Positions 1 to 7,717 are shown, numbered from the stretch's first letter. The stretch is 45,457 bases of DNA from Desulfosarcinaceae bacterium (GCA_030066015.1 JASJCL010000059.1:1-45457), one strand, 5' to 3'. Translations and numbers: made by a program. Notes: generated by a model not told the origin, from the sequence alone.

Positions 1-28
1 CGGGCCGCCCGAGATCTCGGGCGGCCCG
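1..28. terminator. Perfect 28-bp GC-rich palindrome, probable terminator stem
   Basis: Bases 1-14 are the exact reverse complement of bases 15-28 (arms CGGGCCGCCCGAGA / TCTCGGGCGGCCCG). As RNA this folds into a very stable hairpin. No T-tract follows on either side, so rho-independent termination is only probable. It lies at the window edge, before the first rightward gene, and most likely ends transcription from a gene outside the window. Confidence 0.5.
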
Positions 29-51
29 CTTCACGCTGCGAGGCACCCATC

Positions 52-735
52 GTGGTTTCTGACACGCCCATCCCCGACACCATGGAGCACTGCCGCCGCT
101 GCGGCACCTGCTGCCTCAAGGGGGGGCCGGTCCTGCACCAGGAGGATGGCGAATTGGTGCGACAGGGTCGGATCCCTCTGCGGGACCTCGTCACCATCTG
201 TCCTGGTGAACCGGTTCATGACAACGTCCGCGACCGGATCCGGCCCACCGAGTGCGATCTGATCAAGATCCGCCCCCGCAAAGGCGATAGCCGCTGCCGC
301 TTCTATGATGCGGTGGTGCGCGCCTGCACCATCTACGACCAGCGACCGCTTCAGTGCCGGGTCCTTAAATGCTGGGATCCAGCGGCCTTGGCGGCCATCT
401 ATCGCCGAGACCATCTGAGCCGCAGAGATCTCCTGGGCAACCTTCCCGGGCTGTGGGAACTGGTGGACACGCACATGCGCAAATGCGACCATCGCCAGAA
501 CACCCGCCGAGCGGAATCGATCCGACACCGAAAAACAGGATGGCGGGAAGCCGAGGCACAACTCCTCGAGAGCCTGCGCTACGATCAAAGTCTGCGGGAC
601 CTGATCCACGCCAAGGGACGGCCCGATCCAGCCCTGCTGCCCTTTCTTTTGGGCGCGCCACTTCAACAGCGCCTGGCGCCCCTCGAACTCCGGCTGATTC
701 TGAAAAAAGGACGCTATCGTTTAACCCGCCTCTAG
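52..735 (+). CDS. YkgJ-family cysteine-cluster protein
   Basis: A 227-residue protein of the YkgJ/UPF0153 type, predicted to bind zinc or an Fe-S cluster. The N-terminal cluster is C14xxC17xxC20C21 (CRRCGTCC), with further cysteines in the CRFYD, CTIYDQRPLQC and CWDP segments typical of the family. The rest is basic and helical, with no membrane segment or signal peptide. The start is uncertain: GTG at 52 has no good ribosome binding site, and the in-frame ATG at 82 would remove only ten residues and keep the whole Cys cluster. Biochemical function is not established for the family. It stands alone, with no operon partner in view. Confidence 0.8.
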   Translation: MVSDTPIPDTMEHCRRCGTCCLKGGPVLHQEDGELVRQGRIPLRDLVTICPGEPVHDNVRDRIRPTECDLIKIRPRKGDSRCRFYDAVVRACTIYDQRPLQCRVLKCWDPAALAAIYRRDHLSRRDLLGNLPGLWELVDTHMRKCDHRQNTRRAESIRHRKTGWREAEAQLLESLRYDQSLRDLIHAKGRPDPALLPFLLGAPLQQRLAPLELRLILKKGRYRLTRL

Positions 736-1054
736 TGCGGCCGCCAGCCAGGGGCCCGGACGGATGCACTGGGAAACGCCGCTCGGCCGGTCCATCGGCT
801 GAAGGGCCTAAGGCGTGCCGAGCGACGCAGGACTCCGGGTGACTTACGCGGACCCATTCCCCTTGGCTTGACTGCCCTGCACGGAAGGTCCGCTCGAATC
901 GGTTCGGCGGCGCTATCCGCTGCGGCGCGTCTACGCCGGCGGGGCTTCAGGAGGAGTTGCCAAGAAAGCATACTCCTGTTATGAAAAGAAAAATCAATAG
1001 CAATCCCCAATTCGGCACCGATCCCGGTTCCGGCCTATCGTGAAGGAGGCGCGC
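736..1054 (+). other. Intergenic region with a weak sigma-70 promoter candidate
   Basis: About 320 bases without a supported gene. The best promoter candidate for the following gene is TTGCCA (957-962), a 17-base spacer and TATGAA (980-985). A 20-codon open frame beginning with ATG at 981 ends inside the ribosome binding site of the next gene but has no ribosome binding site of its own, so I do not call it. Nothing else was recognised. Confidence 0.3.
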
Positions 1055-1456
1055 ATGAAGCGAGTGGTGATCCTTGGCCTGGTCCTGTTCCTGGGGGCCC
1101 AACTTCCGCAGACCCTCTTGGCGCAGGACGACGCCATGATCAGCGTTCAGGATGCCGCCATCTGTCAACAGGTGGTGGATCGCACCCCTGTCGGCACCGG
1201 CGATGTCTTCTCGCCCGAGGTACCCGAATTGTTTTGCTTCACCCGCATCGTGGGGGCCGCGACGCCGACCGAGGTAACCCACAACTGGTACTACAAGGGC
1301 AACCTCATGTCTTCGGTCGTCCTGCCCGTCGGGTCGGCCAGCTGGCGCACCTGGAGTAAAAAACGGATGGCACCCGATATGACGGGCGAGTGGATGGTGG
1401 AGATTCTCGACGAAGCCGGGGTGCCGCTGGAGAGTATAATTTTCTTTCTGCAGTGA
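1055..1456 (+). CDS. Secreted DUF2914-domain protein
   Basis: A 133-residue exported protein. The first 22 or so residues form a signal peptide (MKR, then a VVILGLVLFLGA core, then a cleavage region near LLAQDD). The mature part matches DUF2914: a WYYKGN segment, a WRTWS motif and a C-terminal GEWMVEILDEAGVPL strand pair. DUF2914 proteins are small beta-rich extracytoplasmic domains of unknown role. I chose ATG 1055 because AAGGAGG sits 5-6 bases upstream; the in-frame GTG at 1040 lies before that site. Two cysteines (in AICQQ and FCFTR) could form a disulfide. No operon partner: the next gene converges on it. Confidence 0.75.
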   Translation: MKRVVILGLVLFLGAQLPQTLLAQDDAMISVQDAAICQQVVDRTPVGTGDVFSPEVPELFCFTRIVGAATPTEVTHNWYYKGNLMSSVVLPVGSASWRTWSKKRMAPDMTGEWMVEILDEAGVPLESIIFFLQ

Positions 1457-1528
1457 CGTGTCAGCGAGGACAGACCCGTGCCACCCGAGTGGAGCGACGC
1501 AAGCGGGTGGGGCCATTCGGTCCGCTGA

Positions 1529-1552
1529 CCGGATCGTAAGCACTAGATCCGG
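1529..1552. terminator. Hairpin between convergent genes
   Basis: CCGGATC (1529-1535) and GATCCGG (1546-1552) form a perfect 7-bp stem with a 10-base loop, between the convergent DUF2914 gene and the nitrilase-family gene. There is no T-run, so it is only a weak bidirectional terminator candidate. Confidence 0.3.
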
Positions 1553-1618
1553 CGAGCGCCTCCCGTCCCCGGTGCCGACGGCCCGATGGGTAGTGGCGCC
1601 TTCAGATTCGCTTCGCAA

Positions 1619-2422
1619 CTAATAGAGGTCGGTCCGTCGATTGGGCAGAAAATAGCGCATGGGGTGGCTGCGCACATGATGCAGGTCGGCGGCGCGCAAT
1701 TCGGTCACCAGCATGCCGGCCTCCCCCTCAAGCCAGGTCTGACGGACCCAGCCAGAAGGGTCGATCACGAGGGCGTTGCCGGCGAAGCGCAGTCCATTGC
1801 CATTCTCGCCGACCTGGTTGCACGCCAGCACATAGACCCCATTATCGTAAGCGCGCGCCGGCAGGTGGCGCATCCAAGAGCGGTGTTTCTCCTCTGGCCG
1901 CAGCCGCGGCGAGGCGTGGGGGACAAAGATCACGTCGGCGCCATTGCGGGCCATATGGGTGCTCAAATCGGGGAAATGGGCGTCGTAGCAAAGCTGGATC
2001 CCAAAGGTGATGCCGGCGGCGGAAAATAGCGGCGCCGTGGCACCGGCAGTGAAACACCGGCATTCTGGCGGCGCCAAATGAAGCTTGCGGTACACCTCCA
2101 GCCCACCGGCCGGATGCGCCACCAGGTGGCTGGCGTAAAAGTGGCCGGCGCCATCCCGCTCCACCATCCCGGCCAATACCACCACCCCACTTTCATGGGC
2201 CAGGGTGCGCATGGCATCGCCAAGGGGCCCGTCCAAGGGCTGGGCCAATTCGCGAATTCCCGCCACATGGCAATATCCGGTTAGGTTGAGTTCGGGGAAG
2301 CAGACCACGCGGGCGCCAGCGGCACTGGCACGCAGGGTCCAGTGGCGGGTTTTGGCCAGGTTGCCTTCCAGGTCGCCGACAGATGCCTGGTGAACCACCA
2401 GGGCAACGAGGGTATCTTGCAT
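1619..2422 (-). CDS. Nitrilase-superfamily carbon-nitrogen hydrolase
   Basis: A 267-residue cytoplasmic amidohydrolase of the CN-hydrolase fold. The catalytic triad is visible: Glu in FPELNLTGY, Lys in YRKLHLAPPE and Cys in QLCYDAHFPD. The usual second Glu region and the C-terminal strand (GNALVIDPSGWV) are also present. The family hydrolyses amide or nitrile bonds; the substrate cannot be read from the sequence. I chose ATG 2422 (MQDTLVAL) because it places the first beta strand at the N terminus; the frame stays open further upstream but codes for unfamily-like sequence. It is last in a leftward group behind the siroheme decarboxylase (68-base gap) and YjbQ, and may share their transcript. 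Confidence 0.88.
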   Translation of the reverse strand: MQDTLVALVVHQASVGDLEGNLAKTRHWTLRASAAGARVVCFPELNLTGYCHVAGIRELAQPLDGPLGDAMRTLAHESGVVVLAGMVERDGAGHFYASHLVAHPAGGLEVYRKLHLAPPECRCFTAGATAPLFSAAGITFGIQLCYDAHFPDLSTHMARNGADVIFVPHASPRLRPEEKHRSWMRHLPARAYDNGVYVLACNQVGENGNGLRFAGNALVIDPSGWVRQTWLEGEAGMLVTELRAADLHHVRSHPMRYFLPNRRTDLY

Positions 2423-2490
2423 GGATGCCACCCAAGTCAGGCCAGCCTGTCGTTGGCCTTCAGCCGATCCACCGGGACGAGACCCATGGC

Positions 2491-2946
2491 TTACAACTCG
2501 AACTGGGCCTTGATCTTGAAGACATGGGTGGCCGGCAAATTGAGGATATCGGTCACGCCGGTGGCGGCCGCAATCTCTTCCAAGTTGGCCGCGATATCCG
2601 CCCGTGACGGGGAGATGAAGGTGAACCACACATTGTAGGCGTTCTCGCGCCGGTAGTTATGGGTCACGCCTGGATAACGGTTGACGGTTTCGGCGAAAAG
2701 GGCCAGCTTCTCCTCGGGCACCTTTGCCGCGCAGAGGGTGGAGACATGGCCGACCTTGTGCGGGACGAAATTGCCGCCAATACGCCGAATGATTCCCGCG
2801 GACTTGAGTGCCCGCACACGCTCCAGGATCTCCTTTTCGGAGAGGTTCAGCTCGGCAGCGATGACCGCGTAGGGACGTGCTGCAATGGGAAAATTGGACT
2901 GGATTCGGTTGAGTATCGCTCTATCAACAGCTTCCAATTCAGGCAT
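2491..2946 (-). CDS. Siroheme decarboxylase subunit (AhbA/AhbB-like, Lrp/AsnC family)
   Basis: A 151-residue protein with an N-terminal winged-helix (AELNLSEKEILERVRALKSAGIIRRIGG) and a C-terminal ferredoxin-like regulatory fold. The HNYRRENAYNVWFT segment is the hallmark of siroheme decarboxylases rather than true Lrp regulators. In sulfate reducers AhbA and AhbB convert siroheme to 12,18-didecarboxysiroheme in the alternative haem route. Which of the two paralogues this is cannot be decided here, and the second subunit, AhbC and AhbD are not in the window. It fits a dissimilatory sulfate reducer, which needs both siroheme (for DsrAB) and haem. Confidence 0.88.
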   Translation of the reverse strand: MPELEAVDRAILNRIQSNFPIAARPYAVIAAELNLSEKEILERVRALKSAGIIRRIGGNFVPHKVGHVSTLCAAKVPEEKLALFAETVNRYPGVTHNYRRENAYNVWFTFISPSRADIAANLEEIAAATGVTDILNLPATHVFKIKAQFEL

Positions 2947-3017
2947 GGGTGCGCTTTCTACAATGGGTTCATACAGATTCCGATCGGCTTGCGGTCTGAA
3001 GACAGCGTGCTTCGCAG

Positions 3018-3422
3018 TCAGCGAATCAAAGCGGCATTGCTGAGACGCAAGGTGAGACGCCGCTTGCGGGGACCGTCGAACTCACAGAAGAAGACCCCCT
3101 GCCAGGTTCCCAGCACCAAACGCCCCTTCTCAACGGCGATGAGTTCCGAGGCGCCGAATAGAGAGGCTTTCACGTGGGCCGGTGAATTGCCCTCCCGGTG
3201 GCGATAATCGGCTTCCCAGGGCACCAGTTGATTGACCACCATGAGGATGTCGGCTTTGACAGCCGGATCGGCGCTCTCGTTGATGGTGATGGCGGCCGTC
3301 GTATGGGGGACATAGAGGAAGCAGAAGCCCTCCTCGAAACCCTCGCGGTGGAGCCGCTCCTCGATGCGGGCAGTGACGTCCAGCATCTGGGTGCGGGCTT
3401 CGGTCCTCAGTTCAATATCCAT
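3018..3422 (-). CDS. yjbQ: YjbQ/UPF0047 family protein
   Basis: A 134-residue member of the widespread UPF0047 family (secondary thiamine-phosphate synthase-like fold). The conserved HTTAAITINE motif, the DYRHREGNSPAHVKASL segment with its conserved histidines, and the C-terminal GTWQGVFFCEFDGPR motif are all present. Members have weak thiamin-phosphate synthase activity in vitro; the physiological role is not firmly known. ATG 3422 is chosen because AGGAGAGGAGG lies immediately upstream. First gene of the leftward group with the siroheme decarboxylase (71-base gap). Confidence 0.88.
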   Translation of the reverse strand: MDIELRTEARTQMLDVTARIEERLHREGFEEGFCFLYVPHTTAAITINESADPAVKADILMVVNQLVPWEADYRHREGNSPAHVKASLFGASELIAVEKGRLVLGTWQGVFFCEFDGPRKRRLTLRLSNAALIR

Positions 3423-3756
3423 GGGCCCTCCTCTCCTTACGTATCGACAGACAATATCCAAGTGGCAGTGACGAACGGCAGGCAACGTCGTGCCGCGAAC
3501 ATTGTGCAATGTAACACAGGAAATGGGGCAATTGCGTGCAGGTCGATGGGAAAGTGGCAAGTCGTGGTTAAAATACCGAGCTGGCAGCTCAGCCTGGCCG
3601 TTCCAACCGCCAGTTGGATTCACTATCCCATAAGGTCGATCGGAAAGCAATGCTCAGAATCGGACCGGGTGCCGAACCAGGATCGAAGCAGCATCTAACC
3701 GACTGAAGGGTATCTACCAATGAGATAAAGGCCAGACCGACGCGCTGGCCCAAAAT
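3423..3756. other. Intergenic region, no gene seen
   Basis: About 330 bases between yjbQ and the dsrC terminator. It should carry the promoter for the leftward yjbQ group, but no convincing -35/-10 or -24/-12 pair was found. A short palindrome, GAGCTGGCAGCTC, lies near 3579. Confidence 0.3.
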
Positions 3757-3791
3757 AAAAAGGCTCTGCGCCAGATGCACAGAGCCTTTTT
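3757..3791 (-). terminator. Rho-independent terminator downstream of dsrC
   Basis: AAAAAGGCTCTG (3757-3768) and CAGAGCCTTTTT (3780-3791) form a 12-bp perfect stem with an 11-base loop. Read on the minus strand it ends in TTTTT, 41 bases after the dsrC stop. Because it is symmetrical it could work in both directions. Confidence 0.9.
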
Positions 3792-3831
3792 GAATCGTAT
3801 AGGAAAACCTTCACGAAAAGAAGGGTGGAGC

Positions 3832-4149
3832 TTAGACGCAGCCCGTGGGTTTGGGCAGGCCGGCCATTTTACAGGCGCCCTTACCCGGTCCTGACGGGAA
3901 CAGCTCATAGATGTGTTTCAGTTTGAAACCGGTCACCTTGGAGAGCACGCGTACCATGGGAGCGATACCGTTTTTCTCGTAGTACTCGCGCAGAACGGTG
4001 ATCACCTTCTGGTGCTCATCATTGAGCTCTTCAATACCCTCTTCTTTTTTCACGTACTGGACCCACTCTTCGGACCAGTTGGTGTAGTCATCGATGAAAC
4101 CATCTTCATCAACCGTGAAAGATTTCCCACCAAATTCAACTGTCGGCAT
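3832..4149 (-). CDS. dsrC: DsrC, sulfite-reductase-associated sulfur carrier
   Basis: A 105-residue DsrC/TusE-family protein with both redox cysteines on the C-terminal arm, Cys93 (GACKMAG) and Cys104 (PTGCV, penultimate). Two cysteines define true DsrC rather than TusE- or RspA-type relatives. In sulfate reducers DsrC accepts sulfur from DsrAB as a trisulfide, which is then reduced by the membrane complex DsrMKJOP or other disulfide reductases. The start is firm: GGAGGAG sits 6 bases before ATG 4149. It lies directly downstream of, and parallel to, the hdrA-flx operon but has its own promoter and terminator. No dsrAB is in view. Confidence 0.97.
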   Translation of the reverse strand: MPTVEFGGKSFTVDEDGFIDDYTNWSEEWVQYVKKEEGIEELNDEHQKVITVLREYYEKNGIAPMVRVLSKVTGFKLKHIYELFPSGPGKGACKMAGLPKPTGCV

Positions 4150-4165
4150 TAGAAACTCCTCCTTA

Positions 4166-4199
4166 CTTAAGTATTTGTTCTTAAGGCCTTACGCGGCCT
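4166..4199 (-). promoter_or_regulatory. Two hairpins in the dsrC leader
   Basis: Within the untranslated leader of dsrC there are two small inverted repeats: CTTAAG/CTTAAG (4166-4171 and 4180-4185) and AGGCC/GGCCT (4184-4188 and 4195-4199). They partly overlap, so they are mutually exclusive folds just upstream of the ribosome binding site. They may stabilise the message or tune translation. Confidence 0.4.
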
Positions 4200-4227
4200 G
4201 ATGATTCCGTAGCCCCAGAAGTTATAC

Positions 4228-4256
4228 GTCCTATCCGAAGCCCGTCTTGATGTCAA
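4228..4256 (-). promoter_or_regulatory. Sigma-70 promoter of dsrC
   Basis: On the minus strand there is a perfect -35 TTGACA (4256-4251), a 17-base spacer and -10 TAGGAC (4233-4228), about 80 bases upstream of the dsrC start. It indicates that dsrC is expressed on its own as well as by possible read-through from flxA, where no terminator was found. Confidence 0.6.
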
Positions 4257-4313
4257 CCTCTAATGAGGGACTTTCCGCAATTCACTGGAGCGGGTCGATG
4301 GGTGGGCAGAGGG

Positions 4314-5159
4314 CTAATATTCCCGGGGCGTTTTATTGATCTCCGCCAGGGTGAAGACCGGTCCATCCTTGCAGACCAACTCTTTGCCGATACCGCAGCG
4401 GCCGCACATGCCGATGCCGCATTTCATCCGGTTTTCCAGGCTCATGATGATGTGGTTGTGGTCATAGCCCAGTTTTTCCAGAACCGGCTGGGTGAACTTG
4501 ATCATGATGGGCGGGCCACAAACGATGGCATAGGTGCCGTTATCGGCCTGGGGGGCCTTCTGCTCGACGATGGGGGGCACGAAGCCGACATTGTATTTCC
4601 AATCGGGGTCGTCGGTCCCATCCACCGTGATGTGCATGTTGATATCGTCGCGCTTTTCCCACTCGATGAGCTCCTCTTTGTAGAGCAGCATGCCGGGCGT
4701 ACGTGCCCCGTAAACCACATCGATATTGCCGAATTTGGCGCGGTTGGCTGGATCGAGCATGTAGATGATGGATGAGCGCAGGGTGGTGAAGGCGAACCCA
4801 CCGCCGATAATGAGGAGATCCTTCCCCTCCAGCCCCTCCCAGGGATACCAGTTGCCCAAAGGGCCGCGGATCCCCATGATATCGCCGACCTTCATATTGT
4901 GCAGGTGCTGGGTGACCACGCCGGCCTTGTTGACCGTAAACTTGACGAATCCCTTCTCCACGGGAGAGGAGGCGATCCCGATGGGAATCTCCCCCTTGCC
5001 GGGAATCGACAATTCGGCAAATTGTCCGGCCTGGTAAGCGAAACGCTCCTCGTCTTCGGGATTGAGGAAGACGAATGTGAAGGTTTTCAGATTACGGTCT
5101 TCGGTTTCAACGATGATCTCATCGATGCGCACCGGATAGGGCAGATACGGATTTTCCAC
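4314..5159 (-). CDS. flxA: FlxA-type FAD/NAD(H)-binding oxidoreductase with [2Fe-2S] cluster
   Basis: A 281-residue ferredoxin-reductase-like subunit. Residues 1-100 form the FAD-binding barrel (YQAGQF, then IGIASSP), residues 115-230 the NAD-binding domain (IIGGGFAFTTLRS, then CGPPIM), and Cys247, Cys252, Cys255 and Cys263 near the C terminus bind a [2Fe-2S] cluster. This is the architecture of AsrB/HydG-like proteins and of FlxA, the NADH-oxidising subunit of the FlxABCD-HdrABC complex known from Desulfovibrio. GTG 5159 is preceded by GGGAGG. It is last of the five-gene operon, 11 bases after flxB. An AsrB-like role is possible, but the flxBCD-hdrA context argues for Flx. Confidence 0.88.
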   Translation of the reverse strand: MENPYLPYPVRIDEIIVETEDRNLKTFTFVFLNPEDEERFAYQAGQFAELSIPGKGEIPIGIASSPVEKGFVKFTVNKAGVVTQHLHNMKVGDIMGIRGPLGNWYPWEGLEGKDLLIIGGGFAFTTLRSSIIYMLDPANRAKFGNIDVVYGARTPGMLLYKEELIEWEKRDDINMHITVDGTDDPDWKYNVGFVPPIVEQKAPQADNGTYAIVCGPPIMIKFTQPVLEKLGYDHNHIIMSLENRMKCGIGMCGRCGIGKELVCKDGPVFTLAEINKTPREY

Positions 5160-5170
5160 AAAAACCTCCC

Positions 5171-6241
5171 TTACGCCTGCTCGGCCTTGGCCGCATCGGA
5201 TGTGTAGCGGTTCATCAAGTCGGCCACCTTGCGGATATCGATATTAACGGGACAGTGGCGCACGCAGCGGCCGCAGCCGACGCACATGATGCCCTTTTCG
5301 TATTTGTCCACGAAGTACTTCAGCTTGTGCATGAAGCGCTGGCGAACCCGCTGCGTCTTGGTATCACGCGGGTTGTGCCCGGTGGTGTGCACAGTGAAGA
5401 TGGGGAACATGCAACTGTCCCACTGCCGCAGGCGCTGGCCCTCCTGCTTGAACACCTCGTCCTGGATGTCGAAGCACCAACAGGTTGGGCAAAGATAGGT
5501 ACAGGTGCCGCAATTGATACAGGCGAAGGCCACATCCTCCCAAAAATCGGCGCCGTGGAGATCGAGGAGGTCGCCTTCGGCCAGCTGATCGGTGCCGATG
5601 CGACTGGTGATACATCCCTCGGCCGCCGCTTTGCGGGCACCAAGGTCCTGGTCGGCCGCTTCTTCCCATCCGGCATCGGCCAGCAGCCGCTCACCCTTCT
5701 CTGTGATCGCCTTGGCAAGCAACCCTTCCCCTTCGGCGCACAAGAGAAGATCCAGCCCCTCCTCATGGTAGGGCCCACACTCTGTGCTGGTGCAAAAACA
5801 GGTGGGACAGGGGGCATCGCAGGCCAGCCCCACAAAGGTGGTTGCTTCATAGAGGCGCAGCCAGTAGGGATCCTTGTATTCGGGTGTGTCGAAATTCATC
5901 CGCACCATGGCGAGGGCTTTGGCATCGCAGGGTCTGATACCGAAGGCCACCCGCGACATCCCATCGGCGGGGACCTCTTTGAGAATGTGGTGATCGTCCC
6001 GATCCTCGTCCAAGGTATAGGTGAACATCGCCTCGCTTTGCGGAAACACCAGCGATTTGGCGGAGAGGCGAGTGTTGCCCAGATCGAGATCGGGCAACTC
6101 GCCGGGCGCGAGCGCTTTGAAGTTGTGGAAAGTGCGGGCACCGTCCGGGCCCCTCTCCGCGACCGGTCCAAACAGGCGATAGGTCTTCGCAAGCTTGGAG
6201 AGGCCGCTGGCCCATTCATCTTTTGCGATCTTTTTTATCAT
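5171..6241 (-). CDS. flxB: FlxB-type 4Fe-4S electron-transfer subunit
   Basis: A 356-residue cytoplasmic iron-sulfur protein related to sulfite-reductase subunit A (AsrA) and hydrogenase beta chains. An N-terminal 230-residue domain carries a Cys-rich CDAPCPTCFCTSTEC stretch (141-155). Two [4Fe-4S] motifs follow, CINCGTCTYLCP (241-252) and CVGCGRCVRHCP (320-331). It probably passes electrons from flavin-bearing FlxA towards FlxC, FlxD and HdrA. ATG 6241 has a modest ribosome binding site (TTGAGG). Which of flxB and flxC it corresponds to in Desulfovibrio naming is assigned by order and domain type, not by alignment. Confidence 0.8.
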   Translation of the reverse strand: MIKKIAKDEWASGLSKLAKTYRLFGPVAERGPDGARTFHNFKALAPGELPDLDLGNTRLSAKSLVFPQSEAMFTYTLDEDRDDHHILKEVPADGMSRVAFGIRPCDAKALAMVRMNFDTPEYKDPYWLRLYEATTFVGLACDAPCPTCFCTSTECGPYHEEGLDLLLCAEGEGLLAKAITEKGERLLADAGWEEAADQDLGARKAAAEGCITSRIGTDQLAEGDLLDLHGADFWEDVAFACINCGTCTYLCPTCWCFDIQDEVFKQEGQRLRQWDSCMFPIFTVHTTGHNPRDTKTQRVRQRFMHKLKYFVDKYEKGIMCVGCGRCVRHCPVNIDIRKVADLMNRYTSDAAKAEQA

Positions 6242-6270
6242 ATTTTCGCTACCTCAAGGTTGACGGCCAG

Positions 6271-7218
6271 TTATTTGATCAGCTTGTCGGGATCGTCCAA
6301 ATTGAAGGTGTCCAGCGCCGGCCGTACATCCGGTGACAGCCCAGCCTCCCAGCCAAAGTTGTTCACACAGTCCTTCTCCAGTTTCTTGGTCAGCACCCGC
6401 ATGTTGATCCCAACCGGGCAGGCCCGCTCGCAGGCGCCGCAATCGGTGCAGCGTCCAGCGCAGTGATAGGCCCGCAGGAAGTGGAAGGTCATCACGTCCA
6501 CCGCGTCTTGTCCCTTGCCGACCCACTGGGGCTGGGCCTCGTCCACGAAGCAGGTGGGACAATAGCACAGCGGGCAGGCGTTACGGCAGGCGTAGCAGCG
6601 GATGCAAGGGGCGAAGAGATCCTGGAAATATTGCTGCCGCTCCCCGATGGTCATGGCCTCGATGGCGGCCACATCCGTGTATCGATCCACCGTTTGTTCG
6701 CTGACGGCCTCGGCGATGAGCGCATCATAGAGCACCGGGTTGCGATGGGTGCAAAGGGTGCAATTTTGCTGAAGCACCTCCGCCTTGGCGAAGGTCTGAA
6801 TCTCGCCGCGCGTGGTCTGGACCCGAATCTCGGTGTCCGATTCGCCCACTTCGGTGATCTCGCCGGCCACCCGCATGGCGATTTGACGTTTGTCCACCAT
6901 TCCCTGGCAGGGCACGCCGAGGATATACAGCTGCTCCCGCTCAATCTTGTTCTCGATGATGTGGGTGACGATGTTGCGGGCATCGCAGCCCTTGGCGATG
7001 ACGGCGATCTTCTCCTTGCGGTTGGTCAGATAGTTGGTGAGGTTGATGCCACAGTGGCTGTCCCACACCAGTGTGTCAACGTCCTCGGGTCGACGGATGA
7101 GGCAGGGTTCGTTCATCATGGGCTGGCTGCCCTGTCGGAAGCCCACCACCATCTCCACGGCACCCTCTTGGAGCAGCCGCGCCGACGCCGCTCGGATCTC
7201 GTCAATATACGTCAGCAT
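6271..7218 (-). CDS. flxC: FlxC-type 4Fe-4S electron-transfer subunit (FrhB-like N-terminal region)
   Basis: A 315-residue iron-sulfur protein. The N-terminal part resembles the coenzyme F420 hydrogenase/dehydrogenase beta-subunit fold (VIAKGCDARNIV, then LGVPCQGMVD). A CTLCTHRN motif lies near residue 153. Two [4Fe-4S] sites follow: CIRCYACRNACP (205-216), with an extra CYCPTC, and CTDCGACERACP (257-268). It is a probable electron relay in the Flx module. Its ATG lies one base after the TGA stop of flxD, so translation is almost certainly coupled. The order hdrA-flxD-flxC-flxB-flxA is uninterrupted, with all five genes on the minus strand. Confidence 0.8.
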   Translation of the reverse strand: MLTYIDEIRAASARLLQEGAVEMVVGFRQGSQPMMNEPCLIRRPEDVDTLVWDSHCGINLTNYLTNRKEKIAVIAKGCDARNIVTHIIENKIEREQLYILGVPCQGMVDKRQIAMRVAGEITEVGESDTEIRVQTTRGEIQTFAKAEVLQQNCTLCTHRNPVLYDALIAEAVSEQTVDRYTDVAAIEAMTIGERQQYFQDLFAPCIRCYACRNACPLCYCPTCFVDEAQPQWVGKGQDAVDVMTFHFLRAYHCAGRCTDCGACERACPVGINMRVLTKKLEKDCVNNFGWEAGLSPDVRPALDTFNLDDPDKLIK

Positions 7219-7219
7219 A

Positions 7220-7651
7220 TCAGGCTACCTTCGCTTGGTCTTTGATGAAGTATTTGTTGGGCCCCAAAGCGCGCACCGCTTCCGTCACCTCGGTGACCAC
7301 GTCGATAAACTTGGTGGCCTCGGCCGAGGATACCCACGACATGTGGAGACGATTGCGTTCGATCCCCATGTATTCCAGGAGATTGCTCAGGAGCACGAAT
7401 TTCCGACGGGCGTAGTAATTACCTTCCAGGTAATGGCAGTCGCCGGGGTGTCAACCGCTCACCCATACGCCATCAGCCCCGTTGCGCAGGGCAGACAGCG
7501 CGAACTTGGGGCTCATGCGCCCCGTGCAGGGGATGCGAATCACCCGGATGTTGGGCGGGTACTGGAGACGGCTGACGCCTGCCAGGTCCGCAGCACCGTA
7601 ACTGCACCAGTTGCACAGAAAGGCGACGATTTTCGGTTCCCAATCAGACAT
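7220..7651 (-). CDS. flxD: Selenoprotein FlxD/MvhD (Hdr-linked [2Fe-2S] delta subunit), Sec67
   Basis: A 143-residue MvhD-family subunit, read through an in-frame TGA at 7451-7453 as selenocysteine 67. The reading frame is intact on both sides: CNWCSYG and IPCTGRM before the TGA, then HPGDCHY and EGNYYARRK after it. The family normally has GCHPGDCHY, so TGA replaces exactly the conserved Cys. VhuD of methanococci is a known selenoprotein at this motif. MvhD-type subunits carry a [2Fe-2S] cluster and hand electrons to HdrA. A stem-loop with GG at its tip begins 17 bases after the TGA. ATG 7651 has GGAG upstream. A conventional gene call would stop at 7451 and lose the C-terminal half. Confidence 0.92.
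7418..7453 (-). promoter_or_regulatory. SECIS-like hairpin of flxD (with its TGA Sec codon)
   Basis: Downstream of the TGA at 7453-7451, ATTACCT and AGGTAAT (7434-7418) form a perfect 7-bp stem closed by a GGA tip (or a 6-bp stem with loop TGGAA). Bacterial SECIS elements lie inside the coding region shortly after the UGA and expose a GG(U) apical loop for SelB, which this resembles. Not folded computationally. Confidence 0.65.
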
Positions 7652-7717
7652 AGATTTCACTCCTTCATCGAAATGGGGTGATTGCCGTGCAACCACCTGA
7701 AGCATCAAATCCGCCGC

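Noticed and set aside
981-1043. 20-codon open frame before the DUF2914 gene
   Set aside because: No ribosome binding site at a usable distance; it ends within the ribosome binding site of the next gene. Nothing supports translation.
7451-7453. TGA as truncation of the MvhD-type gene
   Set aside because: The sequence after it is a correct MvhD C terminus in frame, ending one base before flxC.
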